Shown: piece after piece, positions 23,715-35,100 of the stretch | Position numbering within the stretch: the first letter of the stretch is position 1 | Layout of the letters: every line of letters starts with the position of its first letter | DNA from: a virus | Strand: one strand, 5' to 3' | DNA: 50,667 nt | IMG/VR virus record: IMGVR_UViG_3300005731_000081 | Location: 1 to 50,667 of that record | Notes under the pieces: model-generated | Told to the model about the DNA's origin: nothing | The model's database searches: none | The model's input: the letters and a program-made list of their open reading frames with translations, nothing else | Program-made: the position numbers and the translations under genes

Positions 23715-25556
23715 TTATTCAGTAATTGTCATTTTTACCATTGATTCAGTGCATTGATCGTCTTGTGTTGAGGATGTTGGCATAAAACCACATCCACAGT
23801 CTGCTGACCACCACCCAGTAGTTGGATGCTCGTTGTAAACACCAGAAAAATTTCTTGGCTCCATTAATCCGACACCGGAACCAAGTCCGTTTATATAATA
23901 TAGATTATCACATCCTAGTGGTAGCGGTGCCCTATATGTCACATCGCATAACCCCTGTGTTGAATCACAAATGTCAACATCTTTGGGGTCATAAGTATAC
24001 AAGTAATTCGTACAATCCCAAACTAGTGTACTGCTAACTTCGCCAGCGTCATATACATAATCAGTTATTGGGTTACAATCACTATCGTTAAGCCAAAAGT
24101 AAGCCCCTGAAGGGTCTAGAGGTCCGGTAAGGTGATTACACGATCCAGTGTTGGCAAATCCGCTAACAGGAGGAATCAGAGTAACACCTCGTCCTAAAAC
24201 AATGGTTGCAGGAACAAGACCATTTACCTCAAGAAGACCACTAGTTCCAGCGGCTACTGGAACAGTACATGAAGCACCTGAGTGGGTTACTGGGATAATT
24301 TGATACTGCGCCCTTAAATCATAAACTAACTCACCAGTACTACGAAATGGTGGATAGTTTCCGTTGCAGTTCGTTTCAGAGCATGAGCATGGTGGGTTTG
24401 TTCTTAAAGCTCCACATGCAGCTCCGGGCATAGATGAAATAAAACTTAAACTTGTAGGTTCATCTGTTGGGGTATTAAACCGCTTAACCCTGTTTGTTGA
24501 GCATTCAACATCTACTAAAATCTTGAATGGGTTAAATAAGCAATCATCCCCACCAGAAGCACCGACTTTTTCTATTGGAAGGTTAGGAGATCCGCTAGGA
24601 GATTGTAAGGTGTAGACCCCTGTGTATCCTACTCCGCTAGATGCAAATCTTCCATCTCCAGCCTTGTCTAAATAATACCCCATAGCGTCAAACTTGTTAG
24701 TTGACCAAGTTTTTGGGGCAAATATTCCAACCCTTATTGACTGGTCTGTGTGCGTAGGTAGTGCAAAATGCTGACCACAACCAGTAGATAGAACAACACA
24801 ACTTTTAGTAGATACGGTTGATCGCCATCCGGGATGTACTACTCCTATCAATGGAAGATAATCCCTAACACTAATTTTGGAATCATCGATACCAACAGCG
24901 TATGGGTAAACCTCAGTTAATATCTTATCATCGCAAATATCAAAAAATCTATTTTTAATTTCTCGCTCAATGTAGTCCGGGTTTTCATAAGGATCTATAC
25001 TGCCATCCCAACCAACATAGCGTCTATCACGAACCCTTTCAAGGCTCGCTTGACAAACCGTTGTTGATCCAAACGGTGCAACTAATGTTCCATCGCCATT
25101 TATTGTTGGTGTTGAATATGGTGGCTCAGTAACATATCCGGGACTTATGTACGTTGAAGAGGCTTTATAACTTCTTCGAGGGAAGAATAACTTGTTACAC
25201 CACAATTCACCACCGCATTCAGAAATGTCCTGAAGACAACTATGTTTTGAGTTGGTCTCTAGTATTCCAAACAACCCGGAAGGACTAGTAAATAAAGAGG
25301 AGGAAAATATACTCTCATCATAATCCGTTGCATTTAAGGGAATTGCGCTGGGGCAAATACCCTCATCTACATAAACTCCGGTTCCTTGTTGGTGTTGTGA
25401 CAGTTTTGCAATGTAGTTTCCACTTTCGTGTATGCCATATACGGAGCTAGTCCCTATACCATCGTGCGGATAACCAGACGTGTAAAACAAATTAAAGTAA
25501 TTCCAAGTGTTGTCGCCGCCTGTTGCCGCGTGTAGCACTCCTGAGCAATCAGCCAT
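23715..25556 (-). CDS. Cys-rich virion-type protein, tail tip/appendage candidate
   Basis: 613 residues, beta-rich and low in Lys, with many Cys, Gly, Ser and aromatic residues (for example CGGELWCNKLFFP, GAACGALRTNPPCSCSETNC). No enzyme motif is visible. It is the last large gene of the tail module, so it probably belongs to the tip or fibre region that meets the host surface. The cysteines could form disulfides outside the cell or bind metal. An AAGGA site lies upstream of the ATG. Exact role unknown. Confidence 0.6.
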   Translation of the reverse strand: MADCSGVLHAATGGDNTWNYFNLFYTSGYPHDGIGTSSVYGIHESGNYIAKLSQHQQGTGVYVDEGICPSAIPLNATDYDESIFSSSLFTSPSGLFGILETNSKHSCLQDISECGGELWCNKLFFPRRSYKASSTYISPGYVTEPPYSTPTINGDGTLVAPFGSTTVCQASLERVRDRRYVGWDGSIDPYENPDYIEREIKNRFFDICDDKILTEVYPYAVGIDDSKISVRDYLPLIGVVHPGWRSTVSTKSCVVLSTGCGQHFALPTHTDQSIRVGIFAPKTWSTNKFDAMGYYLDKAGDGRFASSGVGYTGVYTLQSPSGSPNLPIEKVGASGGDDCLFNPFKILVDVECSTNRVKRFNTPTDEPTSLSFISSMPGAACGALRTNPPCSCSETNCNGNYPPFRSTGELVYDLRAQYQIIPVTHSGASCTVPVAAGTSGLLEVNGLVPATIVLGRGVTLIPPVSGFANTGSCNHLTGPLDPSGAYFWLNDSDCNPITDYVYDAGEVSSTLVWDCTNYLYTYDPKDVDICDSTQGLCDVTYRAPLPLGCDNLYYINGLGSGVGLMEPRNFSGVYNEHPTTGWWSADCGCGFMPTSSTQDDQCTESMVKMTITE

Positions 25557-25607
25557 TAATTAAATCCTTCATTATGATATTAAAGTACACAACAGTCACT
25601 ATATCGG

Positions 25608-28600
25608 TTAAACCCCATCACCGCCGGGTCCGGGTCCGCCACCGGGTCCGGGTCCGGGTCCGCCACCGCCACCTCCGGGAGGCTCTTCGGTTCCACCACC
25701 TCCAGATGGAGCAACTCCGATACCAGTAGGTACTGCATAAATAAAGTCCTGAGTAACATATTCTCCAGTAGACGGGTGAACACTGCAAGGTGCTGCATAA
25801 ACTGGAGTAACTGAATCTGTTGGCACAGAGTACGGTATGGGTGTGCAACCAGTGCATCCAGAAGCATCTGGAAAAAAATAAGCTCCAACTATATGCTTAC
25901 CACAAACATTTCCTTCGTCACCAAGAACAACCCTTCGCCAAGTTCTATCGTGAGTATAATATTCTCTAGAAACCGTTAAATCAAAATATGGATAACCATT
26001 TAACTCTTTACACTCAATCTTGTTAACTATCATCGTTTCTGGGAAACAGGCTTTTCTTTGAACTGCAACATTTGTTTTTACCTTAGAGTCATTCCACTGA
26101 CTGTTGTAAATTGGTTGTTTACAATTGGCCGAATCAACCCTGTTGGTTGGGTCTACGGCGCATCCAGAATGTTTCATTCCGTTTTGATCATATCCTGTCG
26201 GACAAGTCTTGACACTTAAAGTGTCACACCCTTCGCCAAGTTGAGTGTCGTTTTTTATTACTACAGGTCTGACTAAATCATGTTGAATCCCAGTACTCAA
26301 ACTGTTTGCGCCATGAGAATAGGTAAACCAATCCCTTGGAGACTCACCGTCTAAATCAAACGCTATGTTTGGGTGGTTTGGAGGGCCAGTATTTATCATA
26401 AATGGTCCGATACCGTTTATTCCAGTTTCGTTTGTTGACCCTCTTGACATAGAATACCAATAAACCGCAGTGCCTGTCGGTATAGCATAATCAAGCTGTA
26501 GACCGCCGACCTCTCCATTTTCTCCAGTGACCTCATAATGCCCAAACAATGTTGGGTTTTGACATAAGCATTTACACTCGTTAAACTCATAATTTCTTGG
26601 GGCTTGAACGTGCCATTGAGGATCTCCATCCGTCCCCATTCCTAAATACCCACCATCAGTGCTGTTTGGACAGTTTGGGTCACAAATCACATCACCGTCT
26701 GGATAGCTACCCGCAGGCCAATTTGTGCTGCTACATGTGTTGCAAAGCGTTCTTCCGGCGCAGCCAGCTCCACTAACGCCGTAAAACATCCCAGTTACTC
26801 CGCCTATAACCAATAGAGATGCGTTTGAGCCCATGCTGACACCATCAGCACCGCTTTCTAAAAAACACCCGAAGTTGTATATTTTATCACCTGAGCAAAG
26901 TCCGAATATATTATAGGGCGACACTCCACGACCGTCGGTGAGGGTTTGTATTCTACCACCGTCAACAACCTCGCTCCTATATAGCTCAAGTTGATGCTTG
27001 TTAATAGCTTCGAACAGTGATTCGTACTCTGGAGCAACCGCCCAGAAGCTACCATACAGATTTAAATCAGCCTGATCCCTGTTAACTGCCACATCATCAT
27101 TTTCTAGATATTGAGTTAATTTAGTGGGGTAGTGACCCGGACATCCAACGCCCCCAAATGAAACTCTTACGGCATCTGTGGTTCCAATATCTAAGTATGC
27201 AGTGTTCATTCTAATTGGCTGGGTCAGGTCTATTTGAGAATTTTCCTTACCAGCATTCATATTTGGACACCCAAGTCCAATTTTAGCATATAAAGAGTAG
27301 CCATCACTAGCCATTCTATAACTTCCGGGCTGCTCATTAATAAAGTTGCTACCATCGTCAGTAAATAGTTTGACGTATGGATCTTCTCCGGACCCAGTCT
27401 GCCACCCCTTGCTATAGTTACTTGTTCCAAGCATTCTACTGTTTAGAGTAACGGACAGTCCGCTCAAAGCAGGACATGTCTGTCCAGTGTTCGGAACTCC
27501 ATACGTCTCGTAATACCCATCACCGTTATCACTGTACGCGGTCGTTGTCTCTGGTCCGCTATACCCAGAAAATGTTCCCGGAGGACAATAGTTTCTTTTA
27601 AACCCGCTGGCGCACGTAAATGTACTTGTAGCATCAAGAGCTGGACCGCCGTTGTTGCAATGGTTATAACCAAACATCTCACCGCCAAGATCCGGCTCAT
27701 TCCCAATACCATGAGATACTTCATATAAAAACTTAGTAGTTAAACTCTCTATATTAAGCGTTAGGTTTCCAGTCTCCATCATAGAAGACGTGCATCCTAC
27801 GCAGCGATTGTCAGCTTCTATCTGTACTAAGAATGGAACATCATCTGTCGGCCAACCCTCTACGTAATTGCCGCTTGAATCAAAATCAATATAACCAGAA
27901 GGACCAAGGTTCTGAGAGCAATAAGCTACCCCTTCTTTCGTTTTATAGTATGGAGATATCAAAGCCCCATTAACATCTCTTAAGCCCCAGTATCCAGCAT
28001 TTTGACCTGTAGGCTCAAGTATGTAATCCTCACCAAGAAGGCCAGACACCTGCCAATAGTCTCCAGTGTTATATGGCTGAGGAGATGGTATCGTAAACCC
28101 TCTATAAAACGGCTCAGTTACCCCATCACACCCAGATGGGTATAAGTGGTTACAAGTTCCAGATTGATGTAGGTTATTAAACGCCTCAATAACACCCCTT
28201 CTACTCATAGGTTGAGTGCCACATAAATTCATGATGTAGCCATACGTTGTATATGGCTGACGGACGTTGCACGATTCTGTAAGTTGTGGAACCTCACTGC
28301 AAAACCCTTGTGGTAGTTGACCAGCGTCTGGACTTCCACCAAAGGCTGATGAGCCGATAGCATACCTTAAATATTGAGCTAATTGAAAAGTATCATCGTC
28401 ACAACCATACTCAGTTGGCTTTAAATCAAAGTCTGGAAAAGATGGGAATGTTACAGGCGATTGAACTGGAATCTTTTGTATTAGTTCTGGAAGAGTGCCT
28501 CCGGGGAATTCAGGATCTGTACATGCACAATCTTGAATGATGCTAGACCAAGCTTCTCCAAGATTGAGGAACATGTGAATCTCTTCACCTCCACGTCCTT

Positions 28601-30389
28601 GACGTAGATCCTCAATTGTCGTAGGCTCAACGTAAGGAAGACCAGATTCATTGAACGAGCAAGAGTCGTGATAATTACAACCTCTATACACAAAAGATAG
28701 TCTAGGAACCCGATTAACTTCATATTTATCGATTCCATCGGTGCAGTCTTTGTACTTATGATATTGCGTATAACAATCTGGGAAAACTTCCAAAGTGGAC
28801 TGCTTTGTAAAGCATGTGGCGTTCGAGGATTTTCCTGTATTTAATTTTGTCTCTCCTCTAGTGATGTTATCACAAGTGTCTGTATCGTAAAACACTCCAT
28901 AGTAAGGAAGTTGTTTTGGGAAATAAGGTGTATAACCATTATCTACAACGGTTCCACTTGGTGTGCCATCAGACTTTGTTCCAATATAAGACTTGTCATC
29001 TCTAGCTCCGCTTACATTTGCGTAGGGTGAAACAGTTCCATAATCATATGTTTCTCTATTGCTTGGCGCTCTATTCGACTGAATTTTGAATTTAGAATCA
29101 TTAAACACTCTTCTAAAGTCTGAATGATAAACAGGGTTACAATCGAGACGCTTAAATTGTTGATCTACACCAAACGCATTTAGTCCGCAACAAGTATTCG
29201 GATCGTAGGTGTTGGTAGCAGACCATGAGCCTTGCGATCCAGATATGTCAACAGAAACAAACCCACTACCATATGTTCCAGCCAAGGTAGCAATAGTATA
29301 GTCATAAGATAGTTCTGCTAAAGAACGGTGTGCCACTTTAGATAAAGTGTAAAAACCATCATACGATTGATCTATACTGTTTTTTACTAGAAGAGTCTGT
29401 CCAGACCTCAGCCCTGTTGCAGATACTAACTCTCCGCTATTTGACCAGTTTCTATATGTTAGATAAAGGTCTAGGTTTTGTGTAACACCAGACGGTCTAT
29501 AAAATCCGCCCAGAATTATACCAGAAACTCCACTATGAGCCATCTCACCAGCGTACTCTCCAGCAACACTGCCGTCCGGAAGACACCCCTTTGTGACGCA
29601 GCTGATATCTTGAGTTCCAGTCTCAAGAACATTTAAATTTTTAACCCTAATTTTTGACGCATCAAAATATTGAAGAGCGTTCTCTCTATTCGCAAAGTTT
29701 TGTTTAGGCTTAAGTTCACACGTTAAATATTCACCGCTAGGACCATAAGGTCCAGAACCCGCCAACTGACCCCCTGAGTCATATCTTTCAATGTTTGCGT
29801 CTTCGTAACAAGCGCTATAATCAATCATCCTCCATGCGCCGGTTATATTCTTATAAAGAGAAGTGTCAAAGTGTATTTTATTTCCCCACCCGAAATTTTC
29901 TGGGAATCTTTTAAAAGACTCCGTTGGGTCAACTGATGGGCAAGTTCCTTTATCTTCTGTGCCCCCAGCCCCAACTTGACCGGGAGACCTATTAATGAGA
30001 TAGCTTACTGCGCCACCTCTGTTTTCAGTCTCAGGAGTTGCTCCGTCGTAGTGGGTTGTCTGTCCAGTATCTGGATCATAAACAGAGCGGTATGTGACAT
30101 CTGGACGTTTTTCGTTTGGCCCAAACTTTGGTGAATCATTACCGCAAGAACTTTGACCAATCCAATTTTCGTCAAACCCTTCAAAATAATCGTAATTACC
30201 CTGATTAAAAGAGGCGTAACCAGAAGTCAGAACCCCAGAAAAACCCCAATACGCCTGATTGGCATAAATAGTTACTTTTAGATTCTTAGGTAAATTAAGA
30301 CCTTCGTAAGACTCATTTTCAGTAGAGCAAAACTCAACGTTTATACAGTCTTTTCCGCAGTCAAGACAGCCTGAGCTTAGACTTCCCAT
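25608..30389 (-). CDS. Giant Cys-rich virion protein with Gly/Pro-rich tail
   Basis: 1593 residues, beginning MGSLSSGCLDCGKDCINVEF with Cys8, Cys11, Cys15 and a further Cys21. Most of the chain is rich in Gly, Ser, Tyr, Asn and paired cysteines (for example CAGRTLCNTC and CKCLCQ), and looks like many short beta repeats, suited to an extracellular fibre or tip protein. The last 40 or so residues are almost pure Gly, Pro and Glu (GGGGGGPGPGPGGG), encoded by GGTCCG-like repeats. An AAAGGA site precedes the ATG. It may be the main host-contact protein of the tail; no homologous family is recognised. Confidence 0.6.
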   Translation of the reverse strand: MGSLSSGCLDCGKDCINVEFCSTENESYEGLNLPKNLKVTIYANQAYWGFSGVLTSGYASFNQGNYDYFEGFDENWIGQSSCGNDSPKFGPNEKRPDVTYRSVYDPDTGQTTHYDGATPETENRGGAVSYLINRSPGQVGAGGTEDKGTCPSVDPTESFKRFPENFGWGNKIHFDTSLYKNITGAWRMIDYSACYEDANIERYDSGGQLAGSGPYGPSGEYLTCELKPKQNFANRENALQYFDASKIRVKNLNVLETGTQDISCVTKGCLPDGSVAGEYAGEMAHSGVSGIILGGFYRPSGVTQNLDLYLTYRNWSNSGELVSATGLRSGQTLLVKNSIDQSYDGFYTLSKVAHRSLAELSYDYTIATLAGTYGSGFVSVDISGSQGSWSATNTYDPNTCCGLNAFGVDQQFKRLDCNPVYHSDFRRVFNDSKFKIQSNRAPSNRETYDYGTVSPYANVSGARDDKSYIGTKSDGTPSGTVVDNGYTPYFPKQLPYYGVFYDTDTCDNITRGETKLNTGKSSNATCFTKQSTLEVFPDCYTQYHKYKDCTDGIDKYEVNRVPRLSFVYRGCNYHDSCSFNESGLPYVEPTTIEDLRQGRGGEEIHMFLNLGEAWSSIIQDCACTDPEFPGGTLPELIQKIPVQSPVTFPSFPDFDLKPTEYGCDDDTFQLAQYLRYAIGSSAFGGSPDAGQLPQGFCSEVPQLTESCNVRQPYTTYGYIMNLCGTQPMSRRGVIEAFNNLHQSGTCNHLYPSGCDGVTEPFYRGFTIPSPQPYNTGDYWQVSGLLGEDYILEPTGQNAGYWGLRDVNGALISPYYKTKEGVAYCSQNLGPSGYIDFDSSGNYVEGWPTDDVPFLVQIEADNRCVGCTSSMMETGNLTLNIESLTTKFLYEVSHGIGNEPDLGGEMFGYNHCNNGGPALDATSTFTCASGFKRNYCPPGTFSGYSGPETTTAYSDNGDGYYETYGVPNTGQTCPALSGLSVTLNSRMLGTSNYSKGWQTGSGEDPYVKLFTDDGSNFINEQPGSYRMASDGYSLYAKIGLGCPNMNAGKENSQIDLTQPIRMNTAYLDIGTTDAVRVSFGGVGCPGHYPTKLTQYLENDDVAVNRDQADLNLYGSFWAVAPEYESLFEAINKHQLELYRSEVVDGGRIQTLTDGRGVSPYNIFGLCSGDKIYNFGCFLESGADGVSMGSNASLLVIGGVTGMFYGVSGAGCAGRTLCNTCSSTNWPAGSYPDGDVICDPNCPNSTDGGYLGMGTDGDPQWHVQAPRNYEFNECKCLCQNPTLFGHYEVTGENGEVGGLQLDYAIPTGTAVYWYSMSRGSTNETGINGIGPFMINTGPPNHPNIAFDLDGESPRDWFTYSHGANSLSTGIQHDLVRPVVIKNDTQLGEGCDTLSVKTCPTGYDQNGMKHSGCAVDPTNRVDSANCKQPIYNSQWNDSKVKTNVAVQRKACFPETMIVNKIECKELNGYPYFDLTVSREYYTHDRTWRRVVLGDEGNVCGKHIVGAYFFPDASGCTGCTPIPYSVPTDSVTPVYAAPCSVHPSTGEYVTQDFIYAVPTGIGVAPSGGGGTEEPPGGGGGGPGPGPGGGPGPGGDGV
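25612..25685 (-). repeat. GC-rich tandem repeat coding for Gly/Pro tail
   Basis: The + strand shows repeated GGGTCC/GGTCCG units and CCACCG blocks, far more GC-rich than the surrounding sequence. On the coding strand they specify Gly-Pro-Gly repeats at the end of the giant Cys-rich protein. Such short repeats can slip during replication, so copy number may vary between isolates. Confidence 0.7.
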
Positions 30390-30400
30390 TGATTTCCTTT

Positions 30401-32167
30401 TTAATAAGAGTTTATGAACGCCGTGTCTTCACCGCAGTGTTCACAGGTCTTAAATCCTTGAGTTTGTATTTTCATTGTACAGGTTTGCAAAACACCAGCA
30501 GAGCAATCTACATGTGTAACGACTTGTTGACTCTTAAACTCAGCTTGTTGAATCCAATGTATTGGCAACGTTTCTGTATCTGCTGTTGCATCTGATGGTA
30601 TAATTTGAATTGGGCAGGTTCCGGTTGATTGTAAGCCTGTTGATGGATCAACGGTCCCACTAGCCAATCCATAGTTTCCATTAGTTTCAAAATATAATGT
30701 TATGTTAGCGCAGACATTGCAACCTGACAGTAACCCAAATCCCCCAGCGGTATATCCACTTCCAGCACTAAGTATCTGTACGCTTCCAGAACCACTGGCG
30801 TCAACCACTAGGTTAGCACTTGCAACACCAGACACTGAACCACCAGAAAAAGTTCCCGTGTTAACGTTTTTACTACGTCCAGTACTAATAGTAAAACATA
30901 AATCACCAGCATCTAAAGATTGCCGTAAGGGGTTCTCAATTAATATTTTTCTACCTGTAGAAACTCCACTATGAGCGCCAAGAGTGCTAGAGCCAGAAGC
31001 AGCTGCTGGGTTTTGTATTACGCCAGCATCACTACAGTCTTCCGTCCATATATTATAATAGCTAGAGTTATTAACCTCGTCGGATGTGCTTCTAATTATG
31101 AATGCTTCATAGTAAGGAAACTCTACACTGCTATAATCTAAGCTTTCGTACTGGCCAACATTTTCAGGATTGTTATAATAAGCAACATACTCAGGATCGT
31201 ATAACGCTTCGCTTGAATTAAAAGGTCTTCTTGTTGTGGGCGCATTTCTAGTGTATTGATCTCTAGTCCTACTTCTGTCTACCTCAAAAGAGAAGCTGGT
31301 AGGATTATAAACATTCGTTACTTTTGACAGATAAAAGGCGGATGTTCCACCACCACCAGCAGCCCATACCTTTCTATCATTATCCCATCTTGCGTCTAAC
31401 GGGCCAGTTTTCCAAATGTTTGGATTTCTAGTAGCCTCTGGGTGCATACTACCACCACTGGCTGGAACGGCATTTCCTTCAGTATCGTATCCCCAGCCAG
31501 ATAGAATAAGTGGGGATCTCAAAGCAACAGATCTTATGCCTGTGGTTTCAACCTTATGCCTTACAAAATAGTCTTTTTCGAAGGTCATATCCACAGGTCT
31601 TCCAGAGCCAGAAGGGTAAACTCCTGACACGCCAATATACCCGCCGCTACCATCAACGCCTGAATCATAAGGGTTATAGTTTAAAGCAAAGGATATATTG
31701 TGCCCACCATCATACCAACCTGTGTCGGCATAGCTTGTTCCATCTACAGTGAGAGAGTTAAATGGATTGAATGGGTCTAATGTTTTTGACGTTGCAACTT
31801 CTGATGAGGACGGCTCCTCAAAGTGTGGCAAGTATGGGACACTATCATCTCTTGAGTTTGAGTAAGGAACAAAAAGCCCGTCAAGACCAACAGCTCCAAT
31901 TGTGTTCCAAGGAGTCTGATCTACGTTAGATAATCCTGATTCTTCTGAAAAATGCCCCAAAGACTGTGAGAGTTCTTGATAAGACATTATTCCTATCGTG
32001 ACGTGGCTCACTGACTGATAAGCTCCTTTTATTGGCGGATCTGCCCCTCCAGTCGGACTTAGACCAGTAGCCATAACATCGCCAGTAGCCCTAATACCAC
32101 AGTCTATTTGACCGGCTATTACGATATTTGGAGCTATATTAAAAACTGATTCAGGTTGTATTGTCAT
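30401..32167 (-). CDS. Ser/Gly-rich virion protein
   Basis: 588 residues with a strikingly high number of Ser-Gly pairs (for example GVSGVYPSGSGRP and FSGGSVSGVAS), beta-rich and without enzyme motifs. The N-terminus MTIQPESVFNIAPNIVIAGQ is ordered; the C-terminus ends in CEHCGEDTAFINSY, a CxxC knuckle. The gene starts within the stop of its upstream neighbour (TAATG). Order after the hub-like gene suggests a tail tip or fibre-network component. Function unknown. Confidence 0.6.
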   Translation of the reverse strand: MTIQPESVFNIAPNIVIAGQIDCGIRATGDVMATGLSPTGGADPPIKGAYQSVSHVTIGIMSYQELSQSLGHFSEESGLSNVDQTPWNTIGAVGLDGLFVPYSNSRDDSVPYLPHFEEPSSSEVATSKTLDPFNPFNSLTVDGTSYADTGWYDGGHNISFALNYNPYDSGVDGSGGYIGVSGVYPSGSGRPVDMTFEKDYFVRHKVETTGIRSVALRSPLILSGWGYDTEGNAVPASGGSMHPEATRNPNIWKTGPLDARWDNDRKVWAAGGGGTSAFYLSKVTNVYNPTSFSFEVDRSRTRDQYTRNAPTTRRPFNSSEALYDPEYVAYYNNPENVGQYESLDYSSVEFPYYEAFIIRSTSDEVNNSSYYNIWTEDCSDAGVIQNPAAASGSSTLGAHSGVSTGRKILIENPLRQSLDAGDLCFTISTGRSKNVNTGTFSGGSVSGVASANLVVDASGSGSVQILSAGSGYTAGGFGLLSGCNVCANITLYFETNGNYGLASGTVDPSTGLQSTGTCPIQIIPSDATADTETLPIHWIQQAEFKSQQVVTHVDCSAGVLQTCTMKIQTQGFKTCEHCGEDTAFINSY

Positions 32168-35100
32168 TATATTAACTTAAGCTTACTTACTGTATTAGAT
32201 ATTTTAGTCAATTTCTTCTCAATATCTTTATTATTTTTTCCAAATCTTGGAGAAATAGTCTTAAAAGTATAAGAAGTGCTAACTTTTGAGTTATTAACTG
32301 ATACTTTCATGTCTGTTACTTGTTGTACGCCATATAAAGAATCTCCTAACCTCTTAATCCTTGGCGGTCCCTGTATAGTAATACTGCCTTGCTCTTGAGC
32401 AAATAAAGCAAAATCATCTATTGCGTTTGCTCGACCCTGTGCCGCTAGATCTAACCCTGTTAGTCCACTCGTTTGGTTTAGTGTGAAGTCTCCAAACTCT
32501 CCAAAATTTAATGGTATCAGGAAGTTTTCTGGGACTAACGAATCATCTTGCTCGTATTCTACCTTTCCACGAAATGGTATTACTGATAGACTGGTCATCC
32601 AAGGGCCATACATGTACCTAGTTGACCTCTGAGCATAACTGATGGATTTAGGAGCAACGCAAGCTGGATAAGGGTCCATAAGTAGAGTAGCTGGAGAATC
32701 CATAGGCTTTAATTTATGCTTCTTTTTTGAGCCTACGAAATATGAAAATGGGGCCTTGTTTGGCTGCACGTTGAATTGCTTACCGTTGCTTAGTATTGGC
32801 AAGAATACGCGGCTCGTTGTAACCTTTAAAAAAGGAAAACAAAAATCACCATTATCTGGATAAGACAAATTTGTCAAGTCATCTAACATTTCAAACGCTC
32901 GATCTTCAGTTTGCCAGCACCAACCAGCCGGATTTGGTGTTTTAACTCCCGTCGGAGGAGGATTAGACGCCGAAGGTTTGTTTATACCAATAAAATTAAG
33001 AATCAGCTTTGCATCTTCTTCATCTACCCCCAGATTAACTAGACTATCAAATCTTCTGTTGAACAGTCTTGTTGCTCCAATTGTCTTAGTCTTATTCCCC
33101 GTTGGGTAGTATTGTGTACCAGTGCTTGTTATGTCAGTAAACTTAATCTGACTCCTGTCATACGTACTTGAATAACCATATGGCAAAAACGAATATCCAT
33201 CATCAATTTTCTCAGGGGCGGCATGTTTTACGCTAACATTACCATACTTTGTAAAAGTTAAACTATCTAGATTATATTCGGAAAAATTATAAACTTGATT
33301 GGTTATACCATTTACCGGACTTTGTAAGTCTTGTGAGTATGCGTCATCAAAATACGTTCCAGTATCAGAATAAATAAAATCATTGTCATAATTAACAAAG
33401 GGCGAAACTAGACCATTTTGAATAAATTTACTAGACTGTGGAATTTCTCTCTCATAATAAAGATTTGGCTCTACATACCCAGCACTTGATAATTCCCAAG
33501 ACCTAGTATAGTTACCAACTAGATTATTACCGTCTAGATCAAGACGAGTTTTCAAGTAAGGTACTGGTACATACCAACTTTTACCGTAATGTGTGTCCCC
33601 AATGTTTTTAATTATCTCATGAGCTTTTGGTAGGTAAGTTTCACGAAGTTGGATATCAGCTAACCAACAAGGAACCCCTGTGGAAAATAAACCGCTCGGA
33701 AATGTAATGCCGGTCCCACTAGGCGCTATAGTATCTTTTGGGATGCCGGATTCGTCAAAGCCAAAATTGTATACATTGTGACTTGTGTCTACAGAGGTAA
33801 ATGGATTTGTACAGTTTAGAATCTCAGATATCGTTGTATACCCAATGCCACTTTGAGAGTTTAAGATTTTTGTAGCCTCCACCTTGGCGTTGTAGTCTAT
33901 ACCTGAAGGGTTTGAACATCCCGGATAGAAAAATTCTTTAATTTTATTAAACTTTAAAGCCTTGTTTGCCTCAAACCATTGACGCCATTGTTCGTAGCTT
34001 GTCATTGCCATTCTTATCTCCCACAATGACGCTGCATACACTCCGTTTCTTAGCACATTATCTATTGACGTATTGCCAAATATTGATTGCATATCAATGA
34101 ATATAAAATCATCCATATCTCGTGGGTCAAGCAATTGCGTGACGACTGGTATTTTCTTAACAGCCTCTTCATTTAATCCATATTCATCAGTTTCAGTGTC
34201 GTTGATAACTCTTGGGTCTATAGCTCTACCTATTAGAGAAATGTCGCCCCAATAATGCCTAATTAGAGATCTTGGAACTTGAACTATTCTACTTTGATAG
34301 CCACCAACCACAACCTTCATAGTCACAACATCGGAAGAGCTTAAAGATACGTTAGAGTTTGTTATCTTAATATTGTCCATCTGGCTACTATCGAACAGGC
34401 CAGTTGTTGTTGGGAAGTTTCCTCCATTTGCTAAGGACTGGGTTCCAACCTCGATAAAGCCATCAGAGGCCGCGTCTAAGCCTTCGCTATCAAGTGGGTC
34501 CATGTACGTGCCACTGTTATCTGCAAAGCCATGGGCGGGCTGTCCGGGCCTTTTACCCGGATGTGAGCCAGTAGCTGAGGTAAACTCAGTCTGGTTTAAG
34601 TCTGGAACCTCTAATCCAAGAAGGTTATACGCTATATTGCTAAACGGCCTACTACTATTAAAGAAAGAGTTTTTATCTATGGTTTGGATTCTGATGGTTC
34701 CGCCGTACTTACCACCTTCCGTAAACTTGCGTTCATCCAGTCCATCCCAGCTACAGTTAGAGGGCTGAGCCCAATTCTCATCTACCTCACGTAATGTTGG
34801 CTCTCCGAACCCTTCAGTTTTATTAATGTCTATGTAGCAAAAGTATTCAAAGTTTGCTTCTTGACACAAGAATGATACTATCTCATTTATTGTACTTACT
34901 GGTCCGGGAACTCTAAATTGAGGGCCAAGTTTATCTACGATCTGGTTATAAAAATGAATTGCGTCAAAGTCAAAAAAGTAAGGTATTCCTTCAAATGAAG
35001 CATTAATGTTATAATTTTGCCTACCATATAATAAATTACCGCCATGGGTGCTTTGTTGTTGGGAGTCCGATGGCTTAGGCATGTGGTTAACGCCGAGATG

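Noticed and set aside
25612-25685. Repeats as a CRISPR array
   Set aside because: Units are about six bases with no spacers and lie within a coding frame for Gly/Pro.
34373-34768. 131-codon open frame on the + strand
   Set aside because: Antisense to the tail hub-like gene; no start signal or motif.
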